Assembly (NCBI RefSeq): GCF_018918285.1
Contig: NZ_JAHLQF010000006.1
Span: 1-51,964 of the forward strand
Length of the DNA: 51,964 nucleotides
Source of the DNA: Clostridium mobile
GTDB lineage: Bacteria; Bacillota; Clostridia; Clostridiales; Clostridiaceae
Reading direction: 5' to 3'
The notes beneath the pieces are model-generated. The model saw only the letters and a list, made by a program, of their open reading frames with translations, ran no database searches and was not told the DNA's origin. Of this stretch, positions 38,657 through 47,809 are shown one piece after another. The stretch's first letter is position 1. Each line of letters begins with the position of its first letter. Both the position numbers and the translations under genes were made by a program.

Positions 38657-39682
38657 CTATTTTACTTTAGCTATATATATTTGATCAGCATATGGGAATG
38701 ATGGTAAACAAGTAGCAACAGCTTTTGTCCATCTAGCTACTGGATCCTTTGTTGAATAAATTTCAGCAATTATATTCCCGAAGGATTCTATCTTAACGTC
38801 ACTCTTACCTCTTAATTCAATTTCCTCTGCTGTTAGACCGTAAATACTTTCTCCTAACTTACCATCTGGAAGTAGTACAAATTTACCATCTTCAAAGTAT
38901 CTCTTGGCTGTATATTTACCATTAGCGTTTTGAGTTCTATATTGTGCATCATAAGTGGCAATTTGTGGTAAATCCATTGATGATAGTAACTGATTAAGCA
39001 TATCTTTAGTTAATACTCTATCTGAATTTGTTCCAAATACTGCTTTTCTTATAGTTGTATTAGTTAGTAATAAATTCAATACAGATTTTGAAGTTAGAGC
39101 TCTTGTAGGAGTAAAGCCTGTGTTAGCAACTACCTTATCAGTCCAATTATATATATCATCTAATATTTTTGCTGTTGATGAAGTCCAATCTATTCCACTT
39201 AAAGATTGTTGTTCGCTTGGAGTCCCATAATCTATAGTGGCTTTAACCCCATTTTCATTTATAGTGAGCTTACCAGTTGTTACAGCTTCCATTCTCATTG
39301 CTTCTACTCTAGTCTTTACACTGCTTACCATATTATCAACATCGTTGAATATATCAGAAATAGCTTGTTTTTCTTCTTGGTTGCTTCTTGGAGAATTTAA
39401 TTTAATTATTAATCTTTCATCCATTTTTATTTTTCTTTTGATTAATGCCAATTCTTCTACGCTAGAGGAAGCTCCATCCCTTGAACCTATTTCGGTTTCA
39501 GTATCAAAACCATGGATAGATGCACTTACTGGAAGGTTATTAGCACCTTTTATCATTTTAAAATCTAAATCCTCAATTTTCTTTTCAGGAAACAGAATAT
39601 CTCCCAACATAGGTACTGTCTGTCTATTCTTTACATAATTTAATACTTCTTGAGTTGAAAACATCTCTTCTATTCTAGCCAT
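38657..39682 (-). CDS. Major capsid protein (gpE-like)
   Basis: 341 residues. VLNYVKNRQTVPMLGDILFP and IEDLDFKMIKGANNLPVSAS at the N-terminus match Phage_cap_E proteins; LRGKSDVKIESFGNIIAEIY and DPVARWTKAVATCLPSFPYA close the fold. HK97-like capsid fold is expected from the family. The strong ribosome site GAAAGGTGG fits high expression. Confidence 0.95.
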   Translation of the reverse strand: MARIEEMFSTQEVLNYVKNRQTVPMLGDILFPEKKIEDLDFKMIKGANNLPVSASIHGFDTETEIGSRDGASSSVEELALIKRKIKMDERLIIKLNSPRSNQEEKQAISDIFNDVDNMVSSVKTRVEAMRMEAVTTGKLTINENGVKATIDYGTPSEQQSLSGIDWTSSTAKILDDIYNWTDKVVANTGFTPTRALTSKSVLNLLLTNTTIRKAVFGTNSDRVLTKDMLNQLLSSMDLPQIATYDAQYRTQNANGKYTAKRYFEDGKFVLLPDGKLGESIYGLTAEEIELRGKSDVKIESFGNIIAEIYSTKDPVARWTKAVATCLPSFPYADQIYIAKVK

Positions 39683-39700
39683 TTATAAAACCACCTTTCA

Positions 39701-40027
39701 TTATCTAAATTTAATTTCTTTTAATGCTGTTTTTGCTTCTTCTGATGGAGCTACTGGAAGTCTTTGTTCTAATACATATCCTTCAAACATTAATGCTCCT
39801 GGTTGAGGACCATATGTAACATCTATAGATGTAAAGAGTATTCCTGCTGCAGTACCATCATTAACTATATTTCCGTTAACGTCTAGGATACTACCTGCTG
39901 GGACTATCTTTCTCCCTAATTCATCTGGCGTTATACCCTCATTACTTACTGTAGTAGTGAAATTAACATATTTTTCACTTGCTAAAAATTCTGGTTGATT
40001 GTCAAAGTTTATTGTTTTTACATACAT
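39701..40027 (-). CDS. Head decoration protein
   Basis: 108 residues. GRKIVPAGSILDVNGNIVND and ILFTSIDVTYGPQPGALMFE are characteristic of decoration/stabilisation proteins encoded next to gpE-type capsids. Beta-rich. Binds the capsid outside (family knowledge). Confidence 0.85.
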   Translation of the reverse strand: MYVKTINFDNQPEFLASEKYVNFTTTVSNEGITPDELGRKIVPAGSILDVNGNIVNDGTAAGILFTSIDVTYGPQPGALMFEGYVLEQRLPVAPSEEAKTALKEIKFR

Positions 40028-40042
40028 ATTTTTATCCTCCTT

Positions 40043-40636
40043 TTATCCCCATAAATTTTCATATGGATTGCTTACTGTGGCATTTCTTTCTTCAGCTATC
40101 TTTGTAGCTAAATTACTTTCTCCTGGAGTGCTTGAACCGTCTCCTGGCATCGGTGAAGTTATTCTATTATCTCCAAATAAATAAGGATCAGATGTTTTTA
40201 AGCTTGTTAGCTGTTCATCTAATCCTATAAGAGATTCACCATCTAATTTTATTTTTTCAGCATTAAGTAATGCCATTACAGCTTTACTATTCTTAGCTCC
40301 TGCCTTTCCTAATGCTTTTTCTAAAGCATAATCAAACTGCATTTTAGATATTTTGCCTTCATATTCTTCTTTAGCAGTATTGTTTTTACTTTGTAGTTCT
40401 TCTATCTGCTTCTTTAATTCTTCATTATCTCCAGTTTTAGTAGATAAATCTTTTAACTGCTTATCTCTCTCTTTAATTTGAGTTTGTAAATCATTTATTT
40501 GATTATTAACACCATCAAATTTACTTTTTTCTACATAACCAGAGCTATCTACTAAATCTACATCTTTATATTTCTTTTGAATGTCCTCTGGTATTTGAGA
40601 ATAAGCTTCTCCTAATATTTCACTTAACTTTGGCAT
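40043..40636 (-). CDS. Scaffold protein (GP20-like)
   Basis: 197 residues. KLSEILGEAYSQIPEDIQKK opens the phage scaffold family, followed by a coiled coil (about 42-105) and YALEKALGKAGAKNSKAVMA, LLNAEKIKLD. A flexible Pro/Ser/Gly tail follows (residues 155-180). Guides capsid assembly and is removed before packaging. Confidence 0.92.
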   Translation of the reverse strand: MPKLSEILGEAYSQIPEDIQKKYKDVDLVDSSGYVEKSKFDGVNNQINDLQTQIKERDKQLKDLSTKTGDNEELKKQIEELQSKNNTAKEEYEGKISKMQFDYALEKALGKAGAKNSKAVMALLNAEKIKLDGESLIGLDEQLTSLKTSDPYLFGDNRITSPMPGDGSSTPGESNLATKIAEERNATVSNPYENLWG

Positions 40637-40652
40637 TTATACTGCTCCTTTC

Positions 40653-40859
40653 TTAACAATTTTCATATTTTATTACTGGACAATTTTTAAGTTCTCCAAT
40701 ACAACGTGTTAATATCTTGGTTGCATCAGATATTAAATAATTTTTCTCATTAAACATATTTAATATTGCCACGACTACTTCTGCGTCTTCATAATTCATA
40801 TCATCTAAATCGAGCCTTGAAGTAATGCTATTCTTAGCTTCTATTAATTCTTTTGACAT
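40653..40859 (-). CDS. Hypothetical protein, 68 aa
   Basis: 68 residues, helical (KELIEAKNSITSRLDLDDMN). The start at 40859 follows AAGGAGCTA; an upstream GTG overlaps that site. Ends with CIGELKNCPVIKYENC, three Cys. No family recognised; first gene before the scaffold. Confidence 0.6.
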   Translation of the reverse strand: MSKELIEAKNSITSRLDLDDMNYEDAEVVVAILNMFNEKNYLISDATKILTRCIGELKNCPVIKYENC

Positions 40860-40962
40860 TAGCTCCTTCACTAAAACTCATTCCTTTCTTAGCCTTTTAA
40901 GCCATGCTAAGGGCAAAAATAAAAAGCCTTATTTCTAAGACTTGAAATTAATTATTTATAGT

Positions 40963-40991
40963 TTGTACACCTTTCTCAAATATGGTAATAT
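40963..40991 (+). promoter_or_regulatory. Plus-strand promoter inside late region
   Basis: TTGTAC (40963-40968), 17 bp, TAATAT (40986-40991), then AAGGGGG and the ATG at 41014. It drives only the 44-aa gene, against the direction of the late operon. Confidence 0.75.
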
Positions 40992-41013
40992 TTTGTTGAA
41001 AGGGGGTGTCTTT

Positions 41014-41148
41014 ATGGCTAAAAATACAAAACAAACTAGTAAGTCAGTTGCTTCTACTGCTTCTAAAATCCTTAAAGATGGAAGATATAGCCCAGCTTCA
41101 AAAAGCGTAGCTGGTAGTGCTTTATCTCAAACTAAAAAGGGAAAGTAA
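41014..41148 (+). CDS. Small basic Ser/Lys-rich protein, 44 aa
   Basis: 44 residues (KNTKQTSKSVASTASKILKD), very basic and Ser/Lys-rich. Small proteins ending SVAGSALSQ-like are widespread in Firmicutes and phages; role unknown. It has its own promoter and overlaps the convergent metallopeptidase gene end by 27 bases. A separately expressed cargo gene. Confidence 0.7.
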   Translation: MAKNTKQTSKSVASTASKILKDGRYSPASKSVAGSALSQTKKGK

Positions 41149-41424
41149 TTTAGGGTTATTTTCTAATAGCAAATACAGAGCATTTGATATGTTCTGTATT
41201 TTCTCTTCATCACAATTAATATCATTATATCCAAGCGACTCCATTATCCCATGTAAAATTTCATGTATAAGTGTTCTGACTTTTCTATCCCGTCTCATAG
41301 ATTCATCTATTCTAATTGTTTGCTTATGATAATCTATTTCGCCATATAAATTTTCTCTTTCTATTAAGTCATTCAAGTATTTTATTTTATAATTTATCCC
41401 TAATATATTTATATGGTTTAACAT
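41122..41424 (-). CDS. ImmA/IrrE-like or related small zinc metallopeptidase
   Basis: 100 residues from the ATG preceded by GTGAGGTGAG. HEILH at residues 54-58 is a HExxH zinc site; the strand before it (GEIDYHKQTIRIDESMRRDR) is typical of ImmA-like metallopeptidases, which are often found as phage genes. In ICEBs1-type elements ImmA cleaves the phage repressor. Here it sits in the head operon behind a terminator, so it may be expressed separately. Confidence 0.72.
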   Translation of the reverse strand: MLNHINILGINYKIKYLNDLIERENLYGEIDYHKQTIRIDESMRRDRKVRTLIHEILHGIMESLGYNDINCDEEKIQNISNALYLLLENNPKLLSLFSLR

Positions 41425-41455
41425 TAAATATCTCACCTCACTTTCAGTACATAAT

Positions 41456-41490
41456 AAAAGCACCTACTATTTTACTTAGTAAGTGCTTTT
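41456..41490. terminator. Bidirectional terminator between 57-aa gene and metallopeptidase
   Basis: AAAAGCAC...GTGCTTTT (8-bp outer stem with inner CTACT/AGTAA pairing), T runs on both strands. Overlaps the last codons of the 57-aa gene. Nearly the same design as 32603-32636. Confidence 0.78.
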
Positions 41491-41662
41491 ACTCTTCAAA
41501 ATTAATTATGGTATCTGCTAACTCTTTTGACTCTATACCCTTCTTAAATTCTTCAAATATTTTCTTTTGCTCTTCTGTAGCTCCATCTTTTAGAATCCAA
41601 TTATCATCTTCATCATAATCAGTTATTCCTACAAGCTCTTTTGGTAAGGCTATCACTTCCAT
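41489..41662 (-). CDS. Small acidic protein behind MuF, candidate immunity protein
   Basis: 57 residues, very acidic (TDYDEDDNWILKDGATEEQK). It starts inside the last codons of the MuF gene, so it is translationally coupled. In MuF polymorphic toxins a small immunity gene often follows, hence the proposal. Alternatively it is an ordinary head gene. Confidence 0.5.
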   Translation of the reverse strand: MEVIALPKELVGITDYDEDDNWILKDGATEEQKKIFEEFKKGIESKELADTIINFEE

Positions 41663-43410
41663 ACCTCCTTTATCTTTTCTCTTAATAACTTAATAACTTC
41701 CTTTGCTAGTGGTCTTGGATTATGCTCTGAAACTGATTCAGCTAAAAATTCAAGTGTACTATGATTAGCATAATCACTTAAATTTTCTTTAACATTTTTC
41801 TTAGTACTTACTATATTAAGATTGTTTAAAGCCTTTACTTTTATTTCTTTAGATAGTTCTCCATTTTTTATTTTATTAAAGGCTGTGCTTAAATTACTTA
41901 GATCATCTAATTCTTTCTTTGAACTTATTACACCATATTTCTTTAAAGTTGTAGCATATTCTATCATATGCCCCATTTCATGTTTTATTATTCCCTTTAC
42001 TCCATCTTTAGGTGTCCACCACTTATCATCTACACATCTTTGAATCATAGCATCAATGGATTCCAAGTTTGATAAGTCATTCTTAGATAAAACAAGTTTT
42101 GTATTTAACTTTCCATCTTTAAAGCTTAACACAGCACTTGCTGGGGCTTTCGCTCTTCCATCTGCTTTTATCTCCTGCACAAATCCATTTAATAGTGGAT
42201 ATTCTTCATAAATTTCATTCATTGATTTATTTACATAGTTAGCTACATCAACATCAATTCCTTTATAACTAACTGTATTAAGGCTAAGGTTATCTTTAGC
42301 CCATTTTTCAGCTTCACTAATGGTTTTTATCTCTGGATATTTAAGCTCTTTAATGACCTTTTCTTTTATTATATCATTATTACCATTATTTACAACATGC
42401 TTGCTATACCAATCTTCATATTTTATATTTCCATCTACATAATAAACTTTACCGTTGTTATCTCTAGCAATTCTTTCTTCATCTATGGCATCATCAAAAT
42501 AAGCTACTGTAGTGGTTCGGCAGTTAGCATGAAACGGTGGCGCATTAATCCCAATCTCTTTTTCACTAACTTTAAATACTTTACCATCCATTTCTCTACA
42601 TATTTTAGATGTTCTTAAATCTAAAGTTGCAAGTATTTCATATTGCTTTACAACTCCACTACCACTATAGCTATTAAAGGTAGCCTTGCTTACTATATTA
42701 GCACTTTCTGTATTAACCAGTGTTCTAGCTCTATTTCTAGCTACATTCATTCTTTCAGCTATTACTTTAGCAGTTCTATCTATACTATCTCCCCTAATAA
42801 AAGATTGCACTAAGTTAGTTTGTAACTCCATTATTAGTTTATCTTTATTAGTCCATATCCTGCTGCTATAATTAGCACCCTGCCATGGTTCTGCAAGTAC
42901 CTTATTAACTGTATTAGTATCTAACTTTGCAAAATTGACACCAATTCCTAAGCCTTTGTGTACTTCGTATATATTCCTATAGTAAGTATCTTGATAAATG
43001 TCCCCTAAAAGCTTTGTAGTGTCCTTTGATTGATTAGAATATAATAACTCTATTTGGTTTCTTATCTGTGTCTGTAGAGCTTGTAGCCTAGTTACTCTAA
43101 CCTTATAAGATACATTGTTTAATTCTTTTTCCCACTCTAGGTTTTTATTGTTTTTAGCTTTCTTAGTAAACTCTTTTAAATCCATTTTGAACTCTTGAAG
43201 TTCATTAGAATTTAATAACCTTCTAGCTTCTCCTAGAGTTATTTCATTGTTAGTTGCAAATCTTTGATAAAATACTTCTATATCTTTTTGTATGCTGCTT
43301 AAAGCTTCCTGGTATTCTAATTGTAGTCCTAAGATATAGTCATCTGTTTTTTTAAATTGCTTACTAGCTACAACTTCAGAACGTTTCTTCCAATAAGCCT
43401 TATTCCTCAT
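41653..43410 (-). CDS. MuF/SPP1 gp7-like minor head protein with C-terminal zincin domain
   Basis: 585 residues from the ATG after GGGAAGTG. Residues about 100-300 carry the MuF region (ARTLVNTESANIVSKATFNS and PFHANCRTTT). After a spacer, residues 370-585 carry a zinc-peptidase signature HEMGH at 477-481 with a downstream Glu (EFLAESVSEH, about 554-563). The MuF part sits inside the head at the portal; C-terminal effector domains of this kind travel with the virion. Whether it is toxic, or processes capsid proteins, is not known. Confidence 0.85.
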   Translation of the reverse strand: MRNKAYWKKRSEVVASKQFKKTDDYILGLQLEYQEALSSIQKDIEVFYQRFATNNEITLGEARRLLNSNELQEFKMDLKEFTKKAKNNKNLEWEKELNNVSYKVRVTRLQALQTQIRNQIELLYSNQSKDTTKLLGDIYQDTYYRNIYEVHKGLGIGVNFAKLDTNTVNKVLAEPWQGANYSSRIWTNKDKLIMELQTNLVQSFIRGDSIDRTAKVIAERMNVARNRARTLVNTESANIVSKATFNSYSGSGVVKQYEILATLDLRTSKICREMDGKVFKVSEKEIGINAPPFHANCRTTTVAYFDDAIDEERIARDNNGKVYYVDGNIKYEDWYSKHVVNNGNNDIIKEKVIKELKYPEIKTISEAEKWAKDNLSLNTVSYKGIDVDVANYVNKSMNEIYEEYPLLNGFVQEIKADGRAKAPASAVLSFKDGKLNTKLVLSKNDLSNLESIDAMIQRCVDDKWWTPKDGVKGIIKHEMGHMIEYATTLKKYGVISSKKELDDLSNLSTAFNKIKNGELSKEIKVKALNNLNIVSTKKNVKENLSDYANHSTLEFLAESVSEHNPRPLAKEVIKLLREKIKEVWK

Positions 43411-44827
43411 TGTCTTCACTTCCCGGTGGTTTTTCTAAAGGAAAGTTAGGGTATATTTCTTCATCTTTTTTTCTTTCATCTTCTAATTGCTTTAATTCAA
43501 GCTCTACATCATCTACCCATGGGTGATGTGCTATAGAAGTTTTCTTTGAGATTACTCCTGTGCTTGTATTTACTGATTCAATTAACTCTGAATCATTAGT
43601 AATAGTAGACCTATGGAATATTGCTTTAGCTGTAAGTGGATCATAGTTGCCTTGGTTAGTTATTTTCAAATATTCTGCTACGAACCAAAATAGCTGCTTA
43701 AATGAAGATTTAAATTTTCTCTCCATTTGGTCTACCTTCAAACTTAATCCTGAATATAAAAATTTAAGAGCCACTCCACTAGGATTAGCTCCAAACTTAT
43801 CTGTATCCATATTTACACCTTGTCCAAATTGATAAATATCCCTTTTTAATCTATCCAAATGCTTTTCTACTGCATCTATATTTAAATCTGCATTAAGTGT
43901 ATCTACCCCTGCACCTTCATCCGTATCTATCTTAATAGCCTTATTATATTTAAGGTCTTTCATAAACTCAGATAAATCTTCTCCACCATATCCCTTTAAT
44001 ACATATATAAGATTTTGTATTTCTTCCAAAGTATTTGAGGTATCAGAAGTTATTAGGTCATAGTTATCTATGATACTTTTAACATAATTTAAATCATTTA
44101 GTTCATTAGAGTTATTCTTAAAATATATGAAAGGCACTTTTCCCCATCCATAGTTTTCATTATCCTTTGCATAGTGTCCTATTGGCTCTGCAGTTCTATT
44201 AGCTTCAACATCTGGTATAAGCTTACCATTGTACTCTGTATAATACATTACTGTTTTGTCATCCCAATATTCTACTTTGAGCACATTCTTTTTGTTTTTA
44301 CCTTCATAAACCTCAATACAATAGTATCTAATAACAGCCTGTAACTTCTTATGAAAACTATCTGCCCATAATGGAATAATTTGCTCTGAAGGTATTTTCA
44401 TAAATTTGAGTTTACTCTTTTCATCAAAGTAAATTTGCATCCATGCAATACCTTTGTTTGAAGCTTCTACCCCTATATCATTTAATAGATCATCTACTCC
44501 ATCATCAAATATATTTATTAATTTATCTTGAAAATCTTTATTTTCTGCCACTATGTTAGGGGCTTTCCCTAAAAAGTAACCTATCTTTTCATCTATTAAG
44601 AGTTTCATAAATGCATGACTTAATTTATTATTAGGTTTAGTTGGGTCTACTGTTTTTATTTTATCTGTGTAGCAATATATTTCTCTATTGTTTATATCAT
44701 TTTTATTTTTATAGTACCTCTCGCCTTCTAACATGGATTTTCTTGTATCTGATTTATCAAATTCATCAATAAATTGTTTTATTATTTCTTCTTTAGCCAT
44801 TGGCTCTTCCTTTGGCTTGAAAAACAT
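43400..44827 (-). CDS. Portal protein (SPP1 gp6-like)
   Basis: 475 residues. MLEGERYYKNKNDINNREIY, FMKLLIDEKIGYFLGKAPNI and the NPSGVALKFLYSGLSLKVDQ block are typical for SPP1 portals. Forms the dodecameric DNA gate. The acidic C-terminal tail (ELKQLEDERKKDEEIYPNFP) is normal for the family. Confidence 0.95.
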   Translation of the reverse strand: MFFKPKEEPMAKEEIIKQFIDEFDKSDTRKSMLEGERYYKNKNDINNREIYCYTDKIKTVDPTKPNNKLSHAFMKLLIDEKIGYFLGKAPNIVAENKDFQDKLINIFDDGVDDLLNDIGVEASNKGIAWMQIYFDEKSKLKFMKIPSEQIIPLWADSFHKKLQAVIRYYCIEVYEGKNKKNVLKVEYWDDKTVMYYTEYNGKLIPDVEANRTAEPIGHYAKDNENYGWGKVPFIYFKNNSNELNDLNYVKSIIDNYDLITSDTSNTLEEIQNLIYVLKGYGGEDLSEFMKDLKYNKAIKIDTDEGAGVDTLNADLNIDAVEKHLDRLKRDIYQFGQGVNMDTDKFGANPSGVALKFLYSGLSLKVDQMERKFKSSFKQLFWFVAEYLKITNQGNYDPLTAKAIFHRSTITNDSELIESVNTSTGVISKKTSIAHHPWVDDVELELKQLEDERKKDEEIYPNFPLEKPPGSEDNEE

Positions 44828-44841
44828 TTTCTCACCTACCT

Positions 44842-46107
44842 TTACTTTAATACTGCTATGCCACCTTTTCTAAATAAAATTGTATTAACAAAGTATCTAA
44901 TAGCATCCATAGCATGATCCATAACTTTTACAGGTTTATCTTCACCACGTTCAATAGCTTTGTTGTCCCAAATATATGAGAAGAACTCTTTAAAAACATT
45001 TATACAACAATCATTAAATAAAATAAGTGCATCATTTAATGCACTTCCTACGTTTCTTATTCCTTCCAATACATCATTCTTAGCCTTTATAATCTTGTAT
45101 TTAGCTTTCTTTTTAATTAATGCTATAAATGATGCTGCGGATGGATCTATTATTATTCCTTTTATTCTTTTATTGCCTATAAAGTTTTCTAAATCCTCAT
45201 AGTACTCATTATCTGTTTTCTGCTTTCCTTTATCTCTTCCTGAATAATAATATTCATCAACCAGATACCATTTATCCAAGTATTTACCCCATAGAAGAAA
45301 AACAGTTGCGTTTTGAGTACCATAGTCACAACTGACATAAAATTCTTTATAATCTCTTAATGCTGTCTTTACTTTATGTTTAACTTCATCAAACATATCA
45401 TAGATGATACCTTCTGCCTGAACCCACAATCCGAGAATGTAGCGCTTGAAGAATACTCCACTAAACATACGTCTAAATCTTTCTTTAACTTTCTCTGAAA
45501 GACTTAGATTATCATCCATAGTAAAGTGTAAGTATAATATATTCTTGTCTTTAAACATATCAATAAATTCAGTTTTAATATAATGATATGGTCCTGCTGG
45601 GTTACAATTCATAAAGATTTTTGCACCATCAATTGAGCATCTACCTATCATCTGGTCAACAAAGTTTTGAGGAAACAAAGCTACTTCATCAGCTAAAGCT
45701 CCTGCAGCAGTTAATCCTTGCAATCTATCCTGCGACTTTTCATTATTAGCATCATACATATAATAAGTATTATCACCTATCACTATGTAGTTTTCTGACC
45801 TATTATATTCATACTTAATGCCCCATGAAGTTAATATCTGTTGCATAGGACTTATAACATTCTTCTTTAATGACCCTATAGTCTTTCCTGCTAGTATAAA
45901 GTTCTCACCAGTATAATTCTTTAAACTCCATCTAATAAAGCTACATATACAAGCTACAGTCTTCCCACTTCTTATAGCTCCATCTGCTATCACTATGTCT
46001 TTATCATCATGTGGTGAACCTTTTTCATGCCAGAAGAGTAATTTCTTTTGCTTCATAGAAAAAGGTTTAAATCTAAATCCTTTAATCTGCTTTTTCTTCT
46101 TGCCCAT
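44842..46107 (-). CDS. terL: Terminase large subunit
   Basis: 421 residues from the ATG preceded by GAAGGTGATGAA. Walker A is at 43-50 (GAIRSGKT); Walker B is in [12 protein letters not shown] near 130. The nuclease domain starts at [15 protein letters not shown] with the catalytic Asp and ends with [21 protein letters not shown]1 type. Pumps DNA into the head and cuts it. The gene start overlaps terS. Confidence 0.97.
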   Translation of the reverse strand: MGKKKKQIKGFRFKPFSMKQKKLLFWHEKGSPHDDKDIVIADGAIRSGKTVACICSFIRWSLKNYTGENFILAGKTIGSLKKNVISPMQQILTSWGIKYEYNRSENYIVIGDNTYYMYDANNEKSQDRLQGLTAAGALADEVALFPQNFVDQMIGRCSIDGAKIFMNCNPAGPYHYIKTEFIDMFKDKNILYLHFTMDDNLSLSEKVKERFRRMFSGVFFKRYILGLWVQAEGIIYDMFDEVKHKVKTALRDYKEFYVSCDYGTQNATVFLLWGKYLDKWYLVDEYYYSGRDKGKQKTDNEYYEDLENFIGNKRIKGIIIDPSAASFIALIKKKAKYKIIKAKNDVLEGIRNVGSALNDALILFNDCCINVFKEFFSYIWDNKAIERGEDKPVKVMDHAMDAIRYFVNTILFRKGGIAVLK

Positions 46108-46960
46108 ATTCATCACCTTCAAACAATTTATTTACTTCTTCTTCTGACATAGTAGTAGCTTTAATAAACTCCTGAATACCTTCATTGCTTTGATTATCAT
46201 TACCACCAGTAACTTTAGATTTTAGAACCTCTATTCTAGCTTTCTGTTCTTCTGTAGCTAAATCCATATGTTCACTTAACCACTTTAATGCTTTCATTTT
46301 GTCCTGCAGCTTTACTGATACTCCATTTTTACCTTGGGAAACTTCACTTAATATAGTTCCATCAATTTCAGAACTCTCTTTAAAATCCACGTAGTTTATT
46401 TCTATCATATCTGGAGTTCCATCTTCTTTTTTGCCTACTTGTATTTTCTTTTTCCCAAACTCTACATAGTCAGTAATATCACTGAAAGCTATATCTATAT
46501 ATTTTTGAACTACACTTCGTTTAATTAATTCTTTATTAAATTCTATCTCCGTAAGTCTTTCTATCAGTTCATTTATCTTAGGGTTTCTTAGGGATTTGCA
46601 CCCTTCTACCATTGCAGTTTCATATGAGCATTTATATACTTCTCTATATGCTTTAGTGGCGTTTAGATACTTACTGTATTTAATACAAAAAAGCCTTTGT
46701 TTATCAGTTAGTTCAGAGTCATCTAAAACTTCTTTAACTTCCTTAACAATAGGTTCTTGTACACTTTTATCCGCATTCTTTTTTTGTGTGCATACCTCTT
46801 CCTTTGTGTGCACACCATTTCTATTCCACTTATATCTTTGTTTCCAACTCTTAACTGTATTCAAAGACACATTATATTTTTCAGCAATATCTTTATACTT
46901 CATTCCATCCATATAGTCTTTTTCAGCTAATTCATAATCTGGACCTCTTATATTGTCCAT
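46082..46960 (-). CDS. terS: Terminase small subunit
   Basis: 292 residues. An N-terminal HTH ([20 protein letters not shown]) is followed by the Terminase_2 region ([15 protein letters not shown] and [14 protein letters not shown]). A linker with [18 protein letters not shown] precedes [20 protein letters not shown]. Recognises the packaging site. GAGGTGGTGG ribosome site. Confidence 0.95.
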   Translation of the reverse strand: MDNIRGPDYELAEKDYMDGMKYKDIAEKYNVSLNTVKSWKQRYKWNRNGVHTKEEVCTQKKNADKSVQEPIVKEVKEVLDDSELTDKQRLFCIKYSKYLNATKAYREVYKCSYETAMVEGCKSLRNPKINELIERLTEIEFNKELIKRSVVQKYIDIAFSDITDYVEFGKKKIQVGKKEDGTPDMIEINYVDFKESSEIDGTILSEVSQGKNGVSVKLQDKMKALKWLSEHMDLATEEQKARIEVLKSKVTGGNDNQSNEGIQEFIKATTMSEEEVNKLFEGDEYGQEEKAD

Positions 46961-47212
46961 ACCACCACCTCAATTGCTACTTGCTACATTTTCTTTTTAT
47001 ACTTAGATATAATTTTATTTGTTTCATTAGTTTGCTCCATTTAGTACCTTACTCCCTATAAAAAGTAAAAAAATCACCCTCTAATTGAGAATAATTTATA
47101 GTTTTATTGATATTGTATTTTATCCAACCCATCAAACCATTGATATTGCTAGGCTTGTATAATCAACTTCGCTAAATCAACGTTTAGCGAATATAGTTTT
47201 ACATCATTTGAG
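46961..47212. other. Noncoding region upstream of terS, possible packaging site
   Basis: No convincing gene. A perfect 9-bp dyad TTCGCTAAA-N6-TTTAGCGAA lies at about 47168-47191. It is not followed by a good T run on minus, so it is not a clear terminator. The position upstream of terS suggests a pac/cos or TerS-binding element; this is only inference. Confidence 0.35.
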
Positions 47213-47344
47213 CTATGATATTTCTTTCAATTTTTCTTTTCTAGCCTTATACAACATTTTATTTACTGCTCTACTTCTATCTTTTCTATATTCACAAAAC
47301 TTATTATCTATTTTGCAAGCTATGCAGCATTTATTACATTTCAA
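47213..47344 (-). CDS. Cys-rich small protein, 43 aa
   Basis: 43 residues from TTG after GAGGGGA. N-terminal CNKCCIACK and a later Cys, then a basic helix. Probably a small zinc-binding protein; starts 15 bases after the preceding small gene. Confidence 0.5.
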   Translation of the reverse strand: MKCNKCCIACKIDNKFCEYRKDRSRAVNKMLYKARKEKLKEIS

Positions 47345-47358
47345 AGCCGTGTCCCCTC

Positions 47359-47514
47359 TCAACACTTTCTATAATCTATATAGCTATCTTCCTCCATTAT
47401 GCGCTTAATGTTAGAAGAACTAAACTCACACTGTCTATTACATTTATCATGTGTATAATGCCCACCTAAGTAATGCACACATATTCCATTCACTTCTACC
47501 CTATACTTACACAA
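47359..47514 (-). CDS. Cys-rich small protein, 51 aa
   Basis: 51 residues from TTG preceded by GGGAGTG. His/Cys-rich middle (CVHYLGGHYTHDKCNRQC), plausible metal site. The first gene rightward-to-leftward after the late terminator at 47535-47562. Function unknown. Confidence 0.5.
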   Translation of the reverse strand: MCKYRVEVNGICVHYLGGHYTHDKCNRQCEFSSSNIKRIMEEDSYIDYRKC

Positions 47515-47534
47515 TTTTCACACTCCCTTCTGTA

Positions 47535-47562
47535 AATAAAAAAGAGAAGGTTTTATCCTTCC
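47535..47562 (-). terminator. Terminator upstream of terS region
   Basis: On minus GAAGG-N6-CCTTC followed by TCTTTTTTATT. It is placed downstream of the late promoter candidate, so it may be an attenuator that needs antitermination, or it may end readthrough from the early operon. Confidence 0.65.
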
Positions 47563-47639
47563 CTAGTCAATTCATTTTTTATTATGTTATAGATTAAAAC
47601 CCGTCACCTCGTGTTCTAATCCAAATTTATTATGACTTC

Positions 47640-47690
47640 TATATACTTCTCTATACTATTAGTATAACACACTTTTTCAATAGCAACGTA
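47640..47690 (-). promoter_or_regulatory. Late promoter candidate
   Basis: On minus an extended -10 (TG-T-TATACT, 47661-47669) lacks a good -35, as expected of a promoter needing an activator such as the ArpU-like protein encoded just upstream. TATACT-AAT-AGTATA is a palindrome, so it may also bind a regulator. Confidence 0.5.
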
Positions 47691-47747
47691 TGCAAATAGT
47701 AGGAATATCAACCTTTCGCAAGGATAAAAGTATTCATAATTGTTTTG

Positions 47748-47769
47748 AGAGGGAAGCAATTTTCCCTCT
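47748..47769. terminator. Stem-loop after ArpU-like gene
   Basis: AGAGGGAA-N6-TTCCCTCT. T-rich tail on plus only. Marks the end of the early operon and a possible end of a plus-strand RNA. Confidence 0.55.
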
Positions 47770-47809
47770 TTAATTCTTTCCTTCTTTTATTCTTTTCAAG
47801 AAACCTTCT

